Assembly: GCA_019843655.1 (NCBI GenBank)
Contig: JACDQD010000008.1
Span: 15,968,442-16,032,441 of the forward strand
Direction: 5' to 3'
From: Lethocerus indicus
Lineage: Eukaryota > Arthropoda > Insecta > Hemiptera > Belostomatidae
DNA: 64,000 bases
Of the stretch, positions 1 through 12,100 are shown piece by piece (positions within the stretch are counted from its first letter, which is position 1; every line of letters starts with the position of its first letter). Both the position numbers and the translations under genes were made by a program. The notes below the pieces were generated by a model. It was not told the DNA's origin. It searched no databases and worked only from the letters and a program-made list of their open reading frames with translations.

Positions 1-501
1 TCGTCAGCCGAACATACACAATGTATTAAGTGAGTACTGCCATTAAAACCGAATGTTCTAGCGTGTTCAGAGTAGTTATTTGTTGAATATTCATAAGCGG
101 AGAAACGGGGTTGGCGGAGTTCAATAATTGGGCAACAATCATTTTGGCCTAATAAATAATCTCTGTTATTTCACCGGGGGAGATCCCGGCCCAGCGGTTT
201 TATTGGTCAAGGAGAGTCTGGATCGTTGAATGCCTTTACGAAGTAATCGTGTGTAGATGACAACAATATTAACAACTGCCTTACGTCAAATGCATTTCCT
301 TACTGGTAGGGCTGAAGTGATTGACTCTACAATATAGATGTCATTAAAATCTATTTATTTATTAAGTCACGAAATTTTTCTTTTTTCTTTGGCTGGGATA
401 GACAAGCATAGTAATGCAATTGGGAAAATATAGGGGCATTAATTCTTAAAAAATCGGCCAATACACTACAGCTACAATGTTCTTCAGCGACTATTTTATA
501 C

Positions 502-537
<36 letters not shown>

Positions 538-1134
538 TATGGTTATGTAAATATGGTTATGACTTATCTGAAATTGCTTTCAATGTTTATCTTTTAATAC
601 TACATAGTAAACCAAGCAAGTAATGGCTAGAAGTCATTCCAAAGACCAGGGATATCTTAATCGGGTAATTAAACGCCAGTGTCTAGCCGAAGAGTAATTC
701 TGTCGTTGAGAATGAGTTCACGGAGATTCGAAAGCCTGTTTTCAAAGCCTGGAATTTGCGGATTCAATATTAAAAACTGAAACCTACCTCAAGTCATCGT
801 CCCGCGCAGTCGTTCACAAAATTGGTCTTCGTTCTGTGGTTGAGGGATTGTTGTGAAATGGTCTGAACGAAGTTGAAGATATCTGAACTTTATGTAAGAG
901 TGTAATTTTAAAATCATCCCACAGAGACATCAGTGCCCAAGGATGAATAAAAGAAGTTTTATCCCTTTACTTGATTCTGTTTTTTTGTTAATCGTCCCCG
1001 ATGGAGCGTCCTAATTTTTTTGTTACGAATTTGGATTTTGAAATTGAACGAAAATTGCTAGCGAAGTGAAATATTCCATACGCCCACTAATCTTGTAATT
1101 TAATTACGAGCGGCGCCGAGCGAAGGGTGCTTAT
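1..1134. other. Non-coding stretch
   Basis: I see no supportable gene here. The stretch is AT-rich and contains a (TA)n microsatellite at 506-534. A potential minus-strand splice donor near 790 has stops in all three frames upstream of it, so it is not a coding exon end. Confidence 0.5.
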
Positions 1135-1170
1135 TCAATCAATTAGGAAATCATTGTCTGTTGAACTTAC

Positions 1171-1428
1171 ATTGGCGGGGAGTCGGAAGCCTGTGTTAAC
1201 AAGACCTCGGGCAACGTCGAGTATTCTTTCGTGTATTACAAGAACGCCGAGGAGCGGACAGCGTAATATAATCGCGGGACAGACAGACAGGGGCGTGCTG
1301 TCGTTTCGGAAAGAAATGTCGCCTCGAGGAGGGACGAGTGCGGGCCCGGACGTGTACTGGCTGGCCGGCGACTGGCGAGCGGACACCGCGCCGCCCCCGA
1401 CCCCACCGCCCCCAACAAGAAGGCGCAT
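1171..1428 (-). CDS. Possible first coding exon, unknown product
   Basis: A minus-strand open frame begins with an ATG at 1428 in a GC- and CpG-rich patch (about 1190-1460) and runs to a well-formed donor AAT|GTAAGT, with the last exon base at 1171. It would encode about 86 residues: a glycine-rich start, then a more ordinary sequence containing ILRCPLLGVLVIHERILDV. I recognise no family. The combination of ATG, continuous frame and strong donor is what recommends it. Against it, GC-rich DNA gives long chance frames, the opposite strand is also open here, and no partner exon was found further down the minus strand. It could equally be a 5' untranslated exon. Confidence 0.18.
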
Positions 1429-1540
1429 GACCCGCCCCCGCTACCGCCTCCTACCACCACGGGCACAACAATTCAAAATCTGTTACGCCGACAGACGGAT
1501 ATCAAACCGCTTTTTCCTCCTACTGAACAACAAAAGTTAA

Positions 1541-2520
1541 CTATCACTATTTCCGACATGATAGCTCACCGCGGATGAAGTTATGTTAAAATGTTGTATG
1601 AATTTCATCCTACCACAACAGGCGAAAATTTATTAACAATAATGTATTTACAACAACAATTTTGTTCTCCTTTCTCTAGTTACATCTCAACATTATACAT
1701 CTAGTAAACACATCGTGCTTTTGATATTTCATTTCTGTTGAGAGAAATATGATCGAAATTTAAAAATTTTTTCTAGGAAAATTTAATACTGAATCCATCA
1801 ATTCTTTCTGAGGACGTTGTATTAGTATTTCAATTTGTATATAATATCCCGTGTTTTTAATACAATTGCTTTGATGTTTATGTTGTTTTCACATTGCAGT
1901 CTATTCGATCTATTATATGTAGTAAAATTCCTGTGGATTTAAGTAAGAGTATAATTTCTCTGTGAATAACGATTATGACACTATTTTCTTCACAGTGAAA
2001 TATGCGTTGCTACGCATCACTGCAGCAGATGGGATGGAGGCTTCTCAAGTGTACGTTAATTAAGCCCGCACAACTTAATTTTAAATACAATGTATTGAAC
2101 AAGCAATTTTAATATAACCCAGGTTTAGCCGTTATAAATATCGGTCACCGGAAACTGCATTTTATTTCCGCAATTGCCCCCAATAATCGGTTGCAGATAA
2201 ATGTCATGGTTTCTTTCATAGTTTTATATTGAAAGCAAAATACACCGGTAATGCTTGAATTGTTTAATTGCTAACATTGGCGTCAATGGGGTCAACCCAT
2301 TAAACTACTTTTGCCAGTTACGTTTATGTTATTGACCCATGAGTAAAGCGTTTTAGGTAGAATTAATAGCCTTTATTTTATCCCTTGCTTGTGCCCTTCA
2401 TTTCTTTGAAACATTGGTAATTTTACCACAGACGAAGTTTATTAATTCATGTCTTGTAAACAAAGACTAACGTTTCTACAAAATATTTTTGTTCCATTTA
2501 CTCAAATATTTTATGTATTT

Positions 2521-2577
<57 letters not shown>

Positions 2578-4924
2578 CGCTGAAATAATATCGAATATGG
2601 GATCCTCCATGTTATCTTGTACATATCTGGGAAACATTCCATCAACTCCATACTCTATAATCTCCATCTAAATGCAAATTTTCTAAATATTAAAATATTA
2701 ACTAAAATACTGTATTCTTGTATCGGATTTGAAGAGATTTAAGGAATTCCCTTAGTTTGATTCCCGAGTGAACCACAATAGGTAGAAAATAAAAACCCGA
2801 GTTGACATAAGGCAAGACGGCGGGGTAGTGTAAAAACTTAGCGTTGTGTGTTTTATCGATCTGACACGTATTAATGGTTCGGGCCTGTTAGCGATAAACC
2901 GCATGGGATCTACTCATTATGCTATCTTGTAAGGGCTCACCCATTCACCGTCAGGGTAACAGCCATTACTCGCTGTTGAGCCATTTATACTTATACGAAC
3001 TGTTATTTTGTTTTCTTCCGGCCGGTATATATTGGCTTGTAAATTATTGCTTTAAGCATATAGCACACCAAAATACCTTTGACCATCTGACCCAAAATTT
3101 CACATACAATGCAGACTTGATTCCGCACTTTTAATTAATATAATATTGTATATTAATATATAGTTTTAATTAGTTATTTTTTTTAGTTTATTCTTTCACC
3201 GACTGGCTACTGATTTTTAACCTAAAATTCCACTGCCCTACACATTATTTGGAAGCATTCAATCCCACCACGAGTCTTTCTCAGTTATAGGGATCTACTT
3301 GTAATCAATTCGTATTGGAAATTGATTGAAATATACGCTACACATTCATAATTATATAATCCTGCACCTAACACGTAACTAAATTTTCATTATTCACTGA
3401 CGGGCTAATTTACTTTTTTTCAGGGTCGCTTCATCGCCGGTCGATTTCCCTCCCAACTGTTTTTCGGCCCGAACTCTATTAGATGGTTGAAACCTAATAG
3501 GATTTCCGACTGGAGGATATTTAGGCTCGGCAGGCAAATACAATTAAATTAGCAATTGGAATTTACAAAAACAAAACCGATTGGAAAGGGTCTTAAAGTT
3601 AATGCAGCGTGGACCACAGGCCTAGGACCCCTCGGCCCGGATATATGGAGAATCGGAACCCAATTTGGTCCAAGTACCGAATGGTCTGATCGAGCGTTAT
3701 AGTTATTTTCCGAATTGTATATTGGCCTAGATTATGGAACTCTATTATTATTAGTGTTAAAACAGAAATTTTCACTGCGAGTAATAAAATAAAATAAAAA
3801 TGCTGGGTCAATTTAGCCATCACGTCTGACTAAAAAATCCACGCTTCTTCTTATTAGAAGACTATGTTACACGTAGCCAGTGTCCCCTTATCTTATATTC
3901 CTTTTATCTAAGACTATTCCCCTCTTCTGCTCATTTTGCGTTTCTCTTTCCTGTCCACCCATTTACATATTACGCCCATTTTTCGACTTTAAATTAAAAC
4001 TGAATCATACTCAAAGCCCTAAGTGAAATCGCTTCACGAAGTATTACAATATTCCCTCCCATTGTTACGGACGGGGAGGGCTTATAATTCATCGTCTGAG
4101 AGTTGTCCGCCATTTCGTGTGTTTTAAGGCTGCGTTGGGAAAGCATTTAAGTTTGGCTTTCCCCGCCAACCCTAAACCTAACCCAGCGCTTAAGGCTAAC
4201 GACGATCCCGACATACATCACGTTGTAGTGAATTAATATTACTTCAAAACTTTGTTTCGCTATACTTCTCCGGGTCGGGTAGGAGGATTTTAATAAAAAT
4301 AGATTAATTTACGGCTCTCCGCCGGCCGAGAAATAGCCGGTGGTTTAGATTTGTTTTTTTCGGGAGTTGTAACGTAACGAGTCTTATGGACGAGTTTTTC
4401 AGCCCAACTTACCGAAGTATAAAACTCTAAAACGAGGCCAATTACTTAATTCATTAGGTGAAGTATGCTTTAGTGGTCCGCACCCTTGGAATATGTTTCC
4501 GAAATAAGACTGTAATAGTATCCTGCTCCTCATTTATCATTCTATTCATCAACAATAAAAAAATCCTACTAATCCTGTTTGTATAATCCTTTAATTGAGG
4601 ACACTAGGAAATGCAATACCATTGAATGTTGTACCACTCTTGTCCTATTCTAGATTCGCACAATTCGTTTCTAATTATACTTACATACAGTGACAGGTAG
4701 CTCGTTCATGAACTGAGTTAGTATTTGGGAATGTTCGACTTGTTTATTTGCAACAACTGTTTATACCCGCGCGTGAACACTGAAATTGGTGTCCGATGTT
4801 TGGGGGTGGGTTGGGGGATAATTAGTAGCGACAGTTGGAGCCGCAACGGATGAGCGACTTTGGCCGTGAATTTCGGTTCGGGCTTTAAACTCCGAGAGAG
4901 CCGGGAGGTAAACGCGCCCCTGGA
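1541..4924. other. Non-coding stretch
   Basis: No gene is supported. It holds a (GT)n microsatellite. An acceptor-like tract at 3408-3420 is followed by about 130 open bases that then hit a stop with no donor, so I do not call it an exon. Confidence 0.45.
2526..2573. repeat. (GT)n microsatellite
   Basis: An uninterrupted GT dinucleotide run of 48 bases. A reading frame across it (poly Thr-His on the minus strand) is an artefact of the repeat. Confidence 0.95.
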
Positions 4925-4987
4925 CAGAAAGGGAGTGTGAGAGAGAGGGAGAGAAGAGGAGAGGGAGGGAGAGAAAGAGTGATAGGG

Positions 4988-5041
<54 letters not shown>
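4925..5041. repeat. Polypurine tract with (GA)n
   Basis: About 115 bases are nearly pure purine on the plus strand, ending in an uninterrupted GA run. It lies beside a GC-richer patch (about 4790-5310). GAGA tracts of this kind can bind GAGA factors at insect promoters, but no transcript start is visible here. The 208-codon minus-strand frame that crosses it is a product of low complexity. Confidence 0.85.
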
Positions 5042-5515
5042 CCATCGGAGTGCTCTTAATGACGCCGCTCGGGTCACAGAAAACGCATACATTATTGTTG
5101 TTGCAGCCCGCACAATTAACGCGGCCCAAAGGGAAGGGGGAGGAAGCGGCCACCCGTAGCCGGAGCCCTCCTCCATTCTTCTCCCGGGGGAGAAATCTCA
5201 TTAAAAAAGAGCAGCCGCGATTAGAAGCAGCCACCCAGCAATTAGAAGACCCGTCTCCTGGCTTTTTCGGCCTTTCGGCTCTCTTTAAAGTCGGTTCCCG
5301 ACCCTTACCTGCACTCTGTAACACGGCTTTTGATAAAAAAAAATACGGCGCGACTACTTTTAATACGAGTTCGAATCTCCGAAACAATAGATGTTGCAGT
5401 ATGCATTGCCGATTCTTCCAAATTTGGAAATTGACTACTTTTCAGAGTAATGTGAACTGTAAATAACAATAACGCCTATAAGAATTATATCCGCTTATTA
5501 TATAAACAAATATAA

Positions 5516-5850
5516 TTACTCGCCTGGGTGTATTAGATTTAAGGATTTGTTGATGTTCATTGCCTCGTGTCCGAGGTGTATAGTGTGGTTGGCAAAGTTG
5601 GATTCCATTTTATATTTTATAGCTCTTATGTGTTCTTTGTATCTGTCCTCTATCTTCCGCCCGGTTTGGCCGATGTATATATACTCCGTCCGATTTTGTA
5701 GCTGTCGCGGCCAGTATATGTGAATGTGGGCCATTTTTGGGTGGATTCTTCCGGGTTTTTGGGGGTCATCGTGGGTTTCTTGTTTATTTTCATCAGTTTG
5801 GTTATTACACTGGCGGGATGTCCGTTATTCCTTGCTATTTGGAGCATTGT
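5516..5850 (-). pseudogene. Penelope-like GIY-YIG endonuclease, inactivated
   Basis: In active relatives the C-terminal nuclease nicks the insertion site. Here a segment reading TFTYTGRDSYKI (about 5745) is followed, after a frame change, directly by YIYIGQTGRKIEDRYKEH. The stretch between these, which normally contains the GIY motif and conserved cysteines, is missing. The YIG half, the following arginines, the histidine and a FANH motif (about 5600) remain. The frame stops at 5516, soon after INKSLNLIHPGE. The family assignment is firm; the function is lost. Confidence 0.8.
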
Positions 5851-5999
5851 TCTGTGTCCCTTATCGTATTTTTCATTGGATAGGGGGTATTTGTCTAACC
5901 GGTTTGTGAGGTACTTTAGTGCCGCTAATTTGTGTTGGTGTGGGTGGTTGGATTGTTGGTGGATGATTGTGTCCGTGGTGTTGTGTTTTCTAAAAATGT

Positions 6000-7150
6000 C
6001 GAATGTGAGTTTTTTTCTTTTTTATGGTGATGTCTAAGAAATTAATTTGGTCGTTTTTCTCTTTCGCTATCGTGTACTGTAGTTTTGGGTGGAGGAGGTT
6101 GAAGTCATCTAGTATTTCGTCGGGGTTGTGATGTTCTGTGATCAATAGTTCACTATTTGATATAGTGGCTATTGTATTTCTTTTTAAGTGTCTCAATGTG
6201 TCTCTAGGTCCTGGAGGAATATTTCGGACAGGATGGCAGATGTGGGATTGCCCATTCCGAGTCCCTTATTACCCTTATAATATTTTACATTAAATTGGAA
6301 GTAGTTTTGGCTAAGTTTCACGGTTATAAGCTTTATAACTTCATTTGTGAATTCTATTGTATTGTTCTGTGTTAAGTGTGATTTTAGGAGTTTAATTGTT
6401 TCGTTAATTGGTATCAACGTGTATAAGTTTTTTATGTCCAGTGATATTAATTTTGTTTTCCCTGTTGTCCTAGGTGTTTTTATCATGTTTATTAACTCTA
6501 ATGTGTTTTTTGCTGTATAACTATTATTGAGGGTGACCTTTTCTTTAATTATTTTCGCGTTGTGTTTGGCTATTTCATATGTTGGGGCTGTGGTTTGGTT
6601 TAATATTGGTCTAATAGGGACGTCTGTTTTGTGGATTTTCGGCAGTGCGTTCAGATTTGGGGCTGAGGGGTTCCTATTTATGAATTTATGGTTAAATTTT
6701 GTATCTATAATATTTGTGCACAGTTTTAGTGTGTTGCGGAGATTGTTTTGGTATTTTTCGGTAGGGTCCTTGGTTAGTTTTACGTATTGTTTTCTTTTAT
6801 AAATTGGGTGGTATTTTTGTTGTATATCGCGTTTCTCATGATTACAACGGTGTTGCCTTTGTCGGCTTTTTTAATTACGCACTGGTTTTCTTTAATTTTG
6901 TGTTGGGTTTTTCGGGCTATCTGGTGTTCTCCTTTACGGTTATTGTTCGTGTAGCGTTTTGTGGTTTTTTCTAATTGGTTAGCGACCGCGTGTCTGGTTT
7001 TTTCTTTTAGGGGTTCCGGGAGGTTACTGATAACTAGTTCTGCATCAGTGATGTTACGTTCGACCGTATCCCTAATGCTGTTGGGCTTTAAGTTGTATTT
7101 CAGGCCTGTTTCTAGTACCTGTGGCTCTGAGGGGGTAAATTTAATGTTGG
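6000..7150 (-). pseudogene. Penelope-like reverse transcriptase, inactivated
   Basis: This is the polymerase part of the retroelement. It would copy element RNA into DNA at a nicked target. The fingers and palm blocks are readable across frames: KADKGNTVVIM, LPKIHKTDVPIRPI, then the SLDIKNLYT block that carries the first catalytic aspartate, then GLGMGNPTSAILSEIF. Right after FLQDLETH (about 6193) a stop appears, and the sequence resumes at NTIATISNSELLI. The roughly 25 residues that normally carry the YVDD aspartate pair are absent, which points to an internal deletion. Further stops and frameshifts lie near 6800 and 7200. It cannot encode an active enzyme. Confidence 0.85.
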
Positions 7151-7586
7151 TGAGGTTTGGCTAAGGAAAGTTTGTTGTTCTGGGTTGTTCTAAGTTTTTT
7201 GTCAGTTACGAAATTTTTTGGTGCAGTGTGGTATACTTTCTCCTAATGGCTCGTTTGGCATTTGGTTTAGTTTCCTCTACAAAGTTTAGTAGTTGTGGTT
7301 GTGGTAAGAATTTGGATATTTCTAAGTGTAGTTTGTACAGTGTGGTGTTGATTTTATCATGTTTTATGTGTAGAGACCTAATTTCCGATTTTATCCCTGT
7401 TTTATCCATTTGTTTTGCTTTTGGGGCGGTGAGGGAGTTTGTTAAACCAAATGTTCGCGATTGTCTTGTGTAGTTTGTCAGTTTTGAATGTGTATGCGTT
7501 TAGGATGTTAGCCTGACTGGCTGTAACTAGTTTAACATACCTGTTTTGTGGTCTGCGAGGGGTTGGAATACCGCAGATTTGTTGTG

Positions 7587-7795
7587 TTTCTGTCTCGTCT
7601 CGCTGGTTTGGTCTTTTGCTAGACTAAAAGTACTTGTCAGTACAAGTGCGAGTGACAGTGCAGTGAGGATGTCCGAAAATCATCCAAAGTGCCAATAGTG
7701 ACTTTAGGAGTGTCTTTAGTAGTTACCGCTACTGAAGATGGCGAGCAGCCAAAACCGGTCTAGCAAAAGACCAAACCAGCGAGAGGAGACAGAAA
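7587..7795. repeat. Inverted Penelope-like terminal arms
   Basis: The 38 bases at 7587-7624 are the reverse complement of 7758-7795, with a single mismatch. The arms flank about 130 bases of spacer that includes a hammerhead-like motif. The left arm adjoins the 5' side of the decayed retroelement. The right arm belongs to a second, oppositely oriented copy of the element's end. Penelope-like insertions are known to carry such head-to-head or partial tandem ends; here I infer a rearranged double insertion. Confidence 0.9.
7728..7764 (+). ncRNA. Hammerhead-ribozyme-like motif, degenerate
   Basis: The layout matches a type I hammerhead. Stem I is GCTA (7728-7731) with TAGC (7761-7764). The core CTGAAGA (7732-7738) fits CUGANGA. 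Stem II is GGC/GCC closing a five-base loop. A minimal stem III of two pairs is followed by the GTC cleavage site ending at 7760. The core GAAA reads AAAA here, so the conserved G is lost and activity is doubtful. Hammerheads in the terminal repeats of Penelope-like elements are established. This one is antisense to the adjacent decayed ORF, consistent with it belonging to the inverted second end. Confidence 0.5.
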
Positions 7796-8636
7796 TACAC
7801 GAAATCGACAGTAATTACTTAGTCCTTTACTGTACTTACCGTGCCAAGCTTCGCTTTCATATAGTACGAAAGCTCATCATGTATGTTTGTAATTGCTGCT
7901 GTTTGCAACCCTTGCAGCTGTACTATCACTTTATATGTTAAACACACACTTTCACATACCCGAGTGTTTATTTATGATACTTGCCGGTCCTAGTTAGCGC
8001 AGGAGCGCTCCATTGCCAATATTCTGTTACTCATCTTCCGCGGTGATTGTTGGAAATACCATTGGTGGTTATGTCATAGCACATTCTCTAGGCAATAGTA
8101 ACGTGCAAGTATAACTTTAGGTTACTTTAGGTAACTAAATGGAACCGAGTATTGAAGATTCCGCGACTAGCGAAATTAATTTATTATATTAATTGAACGA
8201 TTTACCCATTGTGTATAGAGGATACACACCCCTCGATATGCTCTTATGCTAGTTGGAATAATCAAGAAAATTAGTTCATTCTTGCTGACAGTATCCAACT
8301 TACATTAATTGATACATTTGATTCCCGTAGGAACGTGTAGAATGTAAGTGGAATGGTATTTGTTCAACAAAAGGTCAATATTTGAATATTAAGAGTTCGC
8401 ATATGTAAATATTCATCTAGAAAATTCAAATTATTTAATTTAAATATTTCAATGCCGACCGCGTATAATTTGGTTTGTACGCGGCAGAAGCGTGTCCGTT
8501 ATGTTAGGCTGACTCGGCTGAAAACGTAAACGGAGGAGGGAGTGAGACAGGCGGCCGGGTAGAAATTGCGTGGGGGAGCGAGACGGGTGATGCAAATCGG
8601 TGCAGGTGCAGTCGTGGACCGACCCCCGTGACCGGT
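7796..8636. other. Non-coding stretch after the Penelope-like end
   Basis: AT-rich, with no supportable gene. The first part may still be retroelement sequence, because it continues directly from the right-hand terminal arm. Confidence 0.4.
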
Positions 8637-8717
8637 GGGAGAGAGAGAGAGAGAAACCTGTATAGCGGCCTGGTGGCGGCCGAGAGATAGAGAGAGAGAG
8701 ATAGAGGGAGGGAGAAG
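8637..8717. repeat. Interrupted (GA)n repeats
   Basis: Two GA-rich runs (8637-8655 and 8682-8717) are separated by a GC-rich spacer. Confidence 0.85.
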
Positions 8718-9011
8718 GCCGAAAGCTTTTTACTAGATTGGCCTCGGTTCTACATAATTGAGGCGTGGGGGTGTCGGGTGCAGCAACGGGTATTCTTGCG
8801 CACTTGTCAACCACCGTTCTGTTGAACATTACTCATGGAACGGGTAACCAAACCGGAACAGCCAGCTTCGGTCTGCCTACATGTCAGGACGGAGCCTCCC
8901 TCATCGTCAATGTCCAATCGCAGTCGGCAACGGATCTGATAGGGCTCGTATTAAAATTGAAAGTTTACAAAAATGTAATCACTCTTGCGTGTCCGTTGGC
9001 GTAGTGCATAA

Positions 9012-9050
9012 GTTTACTGAAGATGGTAGAGAAACCGAAATCGGTCTAGC
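9012..9050 (+). ncRNA. Hammerhead-ribozyme-like motif with intact core
   Basis: The core is complete: CTGAAGA (9017-9023), stem II of three pairs (GGT 9025-9027 with ACC 9034-9036), GAAA (9037-9040), a minimal stem III (A9040-U9045 and U9041-G9044) and a cleavage triplet GTC ending at 9046. Stem I is weak: A9016-U9047 and U9015-A9048, then a wobble. From CTGAAGATGG to GGTCTAGC the sequence parallels the motif at 7728, so it is a second copy of the same Penelope-like terminal sequence. The weak stem I and short stem III leave self-cleavage unproven. Such minimal forms are thought to work best as dimers. Confidence 0.5.
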
Positions 9051-9129
9051 ACAGCACCAATTCAACGAGTGGAGCATTGGATGGAATATACCAAAAGTAC
9101 TGATATTCCAAACCATTGACACCTGCTAA

Positions 9130-12100
9130 CAGCTGTATTAAATGCTAAACAACAATGTTAAACGCTTTGGCCAAATATTAGCACCTTCGGGTCGTGTGTA
9201 TATGGACTCGTTTGTCTATTAGTCAACATAGTCTCTATAACATTGCATAGTACGGTGCTAAGTTTCTGGTTTCTTTATTTTAATTTCGAGAATTCTTTGG
9301 TCCCTCATATGTATAAAGTATAGGCATAAAATAGATATTGTTATGAATAATCCCTTCACCTCCGAATGAACATTTTCTCACATTCTTTGCAATCCCATGA
9401 TATCTGAGCGCCAGACCCCCTCATAAATGATAGGACTTAATCTGGGACCCATAGAATTAAACACCATTGAATTAACTCGAGTTGTGGGAGGGAGGTCTAG
9501 AGGCACTTTAGTCATTCAAGAGGAATAATGCCTTTCTGAACCCATTGTAGGGCCGAGTCAAGAGACTCCCATATATTTTCCTCCAACAAACGAATTGCAG
9601 TTTAAGTAAATAAATCGCCGATTTATTGTCCTATAACAAATGGGACGTTTTGTTTAAAATCCGCCGCCCCTTTTCCACTGGTCCGGAGCCCAATGATGAA
9701 TTCCCTTTCCCATTATAGTTCAGTTCGTGGCCAATTCAAGTTCGGGATATTGGACGACATTTGGGAAGTATTTTGGAAATTATTTTCTGTGAATTGCCTC
9801 TCAGGTACACGAAAGCGAAATTTGTCCGGTTTATTCTAAGAAAGTTATCAGGATTGCAAAGGTAGAAGTACTAAACACTAAAATAATGGGGTATATAATT
9901 TTCCATTTCAGTATTTTATATATAGTGAGATTGGCGGCATGAAATTTGTTAATTATCCTTTTATAGATGAATGATTGCAAAGTGGCACTATAAAAGTATC
10001 ACTATGGTGATAGTCCACAAGGCCATTTATAGCTAACGGATAGCCATTTCAGAGCTGCAAGTCGCCAGTGTACCTGCCCCTCCCCTCGCTCTCTTACTTC
10101 CGCTTTGTTCAAGATGAAAGGGACCGTGGCGGGGATTTGTCGTTGGCTTTGGTCGGCTAAAGATTGGTTTTTGCTTTTGTCAAAGGGCATCGGGGGTCGG
10201 TCCAAATGCTAATCTGGACCGGTTATTGCTTCCCCCTCCCGCCGACCGTTCCGCCCTTCCGGCGGCGTCCCCGTTTGTCTTTTAAATGATGTAAAACGTC
10301 TGGGAGGAGGGGGAGACACAAAAGAGGATCAAAGGGTCCCGCGTCTGACCCACTTTATTGACGCGAGGAAGAGTCATTTAAGCATTTTTTCTTTTTTCCC
10401 CCTCCAGTCTGTATAAAACGTCTATCGCGGTCTTAATTAAAACCGGGATGGGGTCGACCTCCACTTTGTCTGCGAGAATCGGTATCCTTTCCGATATGGA
10501 CCTTTAGGCCCTATCGGCGTTTTAATTTCCAATCGGTCCTCATCCCCTCGGGCCAGTTCCCATTCGATTTACCTACACCAGTTTCAATCATTAACCGTCT
10601 ACATTACCTTCTGCATAATTGCGTTTAGACCCTAACCCGCTGTGCTGTCATTTCAGGATGTATGAAAATACGGTTCCAGTTTTTTCATTTTCCACCTTTA
10701 ATACATAAAAAAACGGTGCCCTGTTTATGTTTTTCCTTCGTTTCCATTACTCCCTTAAGATAAATGTTATCTCATTGTTTATCTCTTGGGTTATTCAAAA
10801 AATTGCGCATTAATATAAGTATATACAACTAAATTAAGTATTTGGTACAATTCATTATTTTCCGAGTCACAAATTTTGTAAAAGGAAGTATTTTATCATC
10901 TGCCAGTTCATAAAGCCTTGATCATTGTTATCTGGATAGTGAGAAAGGGCTTATTTCTTTTGTAACATTCTCGGTCAAATGAGAAATTGTTGTCCCCCTG
11001 TCGAATGGAGATAATACCGCAGGTGGAAAAATACCAACTCGCTATCGAACCTTCTTTCTTTAATGCCTGGCTCGTTGAAAGAAAACCAGATAGAAAGTAG
11101 GAGGAACGCAAAACGACGAACGCGTTAGGGAAGTGTGCGGGTACGAGTTGTTGCGCCCCACCGTAGCCAACCCCTCCGATAGTAACACGATAAGCACCCG
11201 GCCGGTTTCTTTACTCTTGTGAGTGCGCACAAGGGTCACGTGACCGGCGACAATTAACACGGGGGTCCTTGGCTTTCAGGAAAAACTCATGAGCGAGCCT
11301 TGCTTTTTTTTCCTACCTTCTTGTGCTTACCCGAGTTTGCGATATTAAGTTTTTCGCTCTTAAACGAACACGGCCGCTTTTAAAATCCTCGGCGTATAAT
11401 TTCTGTAATTGTGTGAATCGCATTTAATCAGAATATTCGACTCTTCACGCTTTTGATTCTTGCCAAAAGCAGCTATCAGTTTCGTCCTATCTCTCTTCAA
11501 GGAAATTCACAATTTATTCGTAAATCTAGATAGCGTTGGAGAAAGTTCTGCCACGCCACCCATTACTTTATAAGTATAATGATAATGTGTGATTCCTTCA
11601 GTTGATATCACTCATGTCTGACATAACTTGTATGAAAAGTGTAATAAGTAAAATATTCAAACCCACTTACACGCGATTATGGAAAAACAGGTTGTAAATG
11701 GGTTCCTAATGTCCTTATTATTAGTTTATGATACTTACGGGTGGAGTCGGCGAGGGCTTTAGTTTCACAAACAAACTTGTTGCGGAAGAATACTTTTTAA
11801 CATAATTAAATAAATACTTTGATAAATATATAATTGTAAATATTCTATATATTAAATATCTCGAACAGGCCGATGTTCGATACTTAATCCCCTCTGAGGT
11901 GGTCGGAATGAAATCGCAAACCTTCCACTCTTGTTTCAGGTGTTTCCCGTCTTATTTGGGGCTTAACCTAAAGAGGTTGATTTCAATAAAAAATGAATGG
12001 AATATTCCCAAATATCAAAAATGGGGGCGATCGGGAAGCGATTAATTTTCTGCGAAAATGTTGGACATTCCCACAGTACGCAAATCCAACCGAGGTCACG

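Larger units (their letters stand above)
5516..7640 (-). mobile_element. Degenerate Penelope-like retroelement
   Basis: Read on the minus strand, broken frames spell out a Penelope-like element in the expected order. First come an N-terminal region and the linker motif KADKGNTVVIM (about 6850), then reverse transcriptase with LPKIHK and RPI blocks (about 6620-6650), SLDIKNLYT (about 6440) and GLGMGNPTSAILSEIF (about 6230). Last are the LHPKLQYTI / INFLDITI block (about 6050-6090) and a GIY-YIG-type endonuclease tail, YIGQTGRKIEDRYKEH (about 5640-5690). This RT plus GIY-YIG pairing defines the Penelope-like class. The copy is dead: it is split by stops and frameshifts, the YVDD catalytic block is missing, and the GIY half of the nuclease is gone. 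Its 5' side (near 7590-7640) shows an arm that recurs inverted at 7758-7795. The 3' boundary near 5500 is uncertain. Confidence 0.88.

Noticed and set aside
1127..1540. Plus-strand frame of 137 codons
   Set aside because: It lies in a CpG-rich patch with no ATG at the start and Pro-rich composition. The minus-strand alternative has a better donor.
3421..3552. Open segment after a TTTTTTTCAG acceptor
   Set aside because: It ends in a stop with no donor and has no upstream partner. The protein is unrecognisable.
4761..5387. Minus-strand frame of 208 codons
   Set aside because: Its middle is a translated GA/CT repeat, both strands are open, and there are no splice or family signals.
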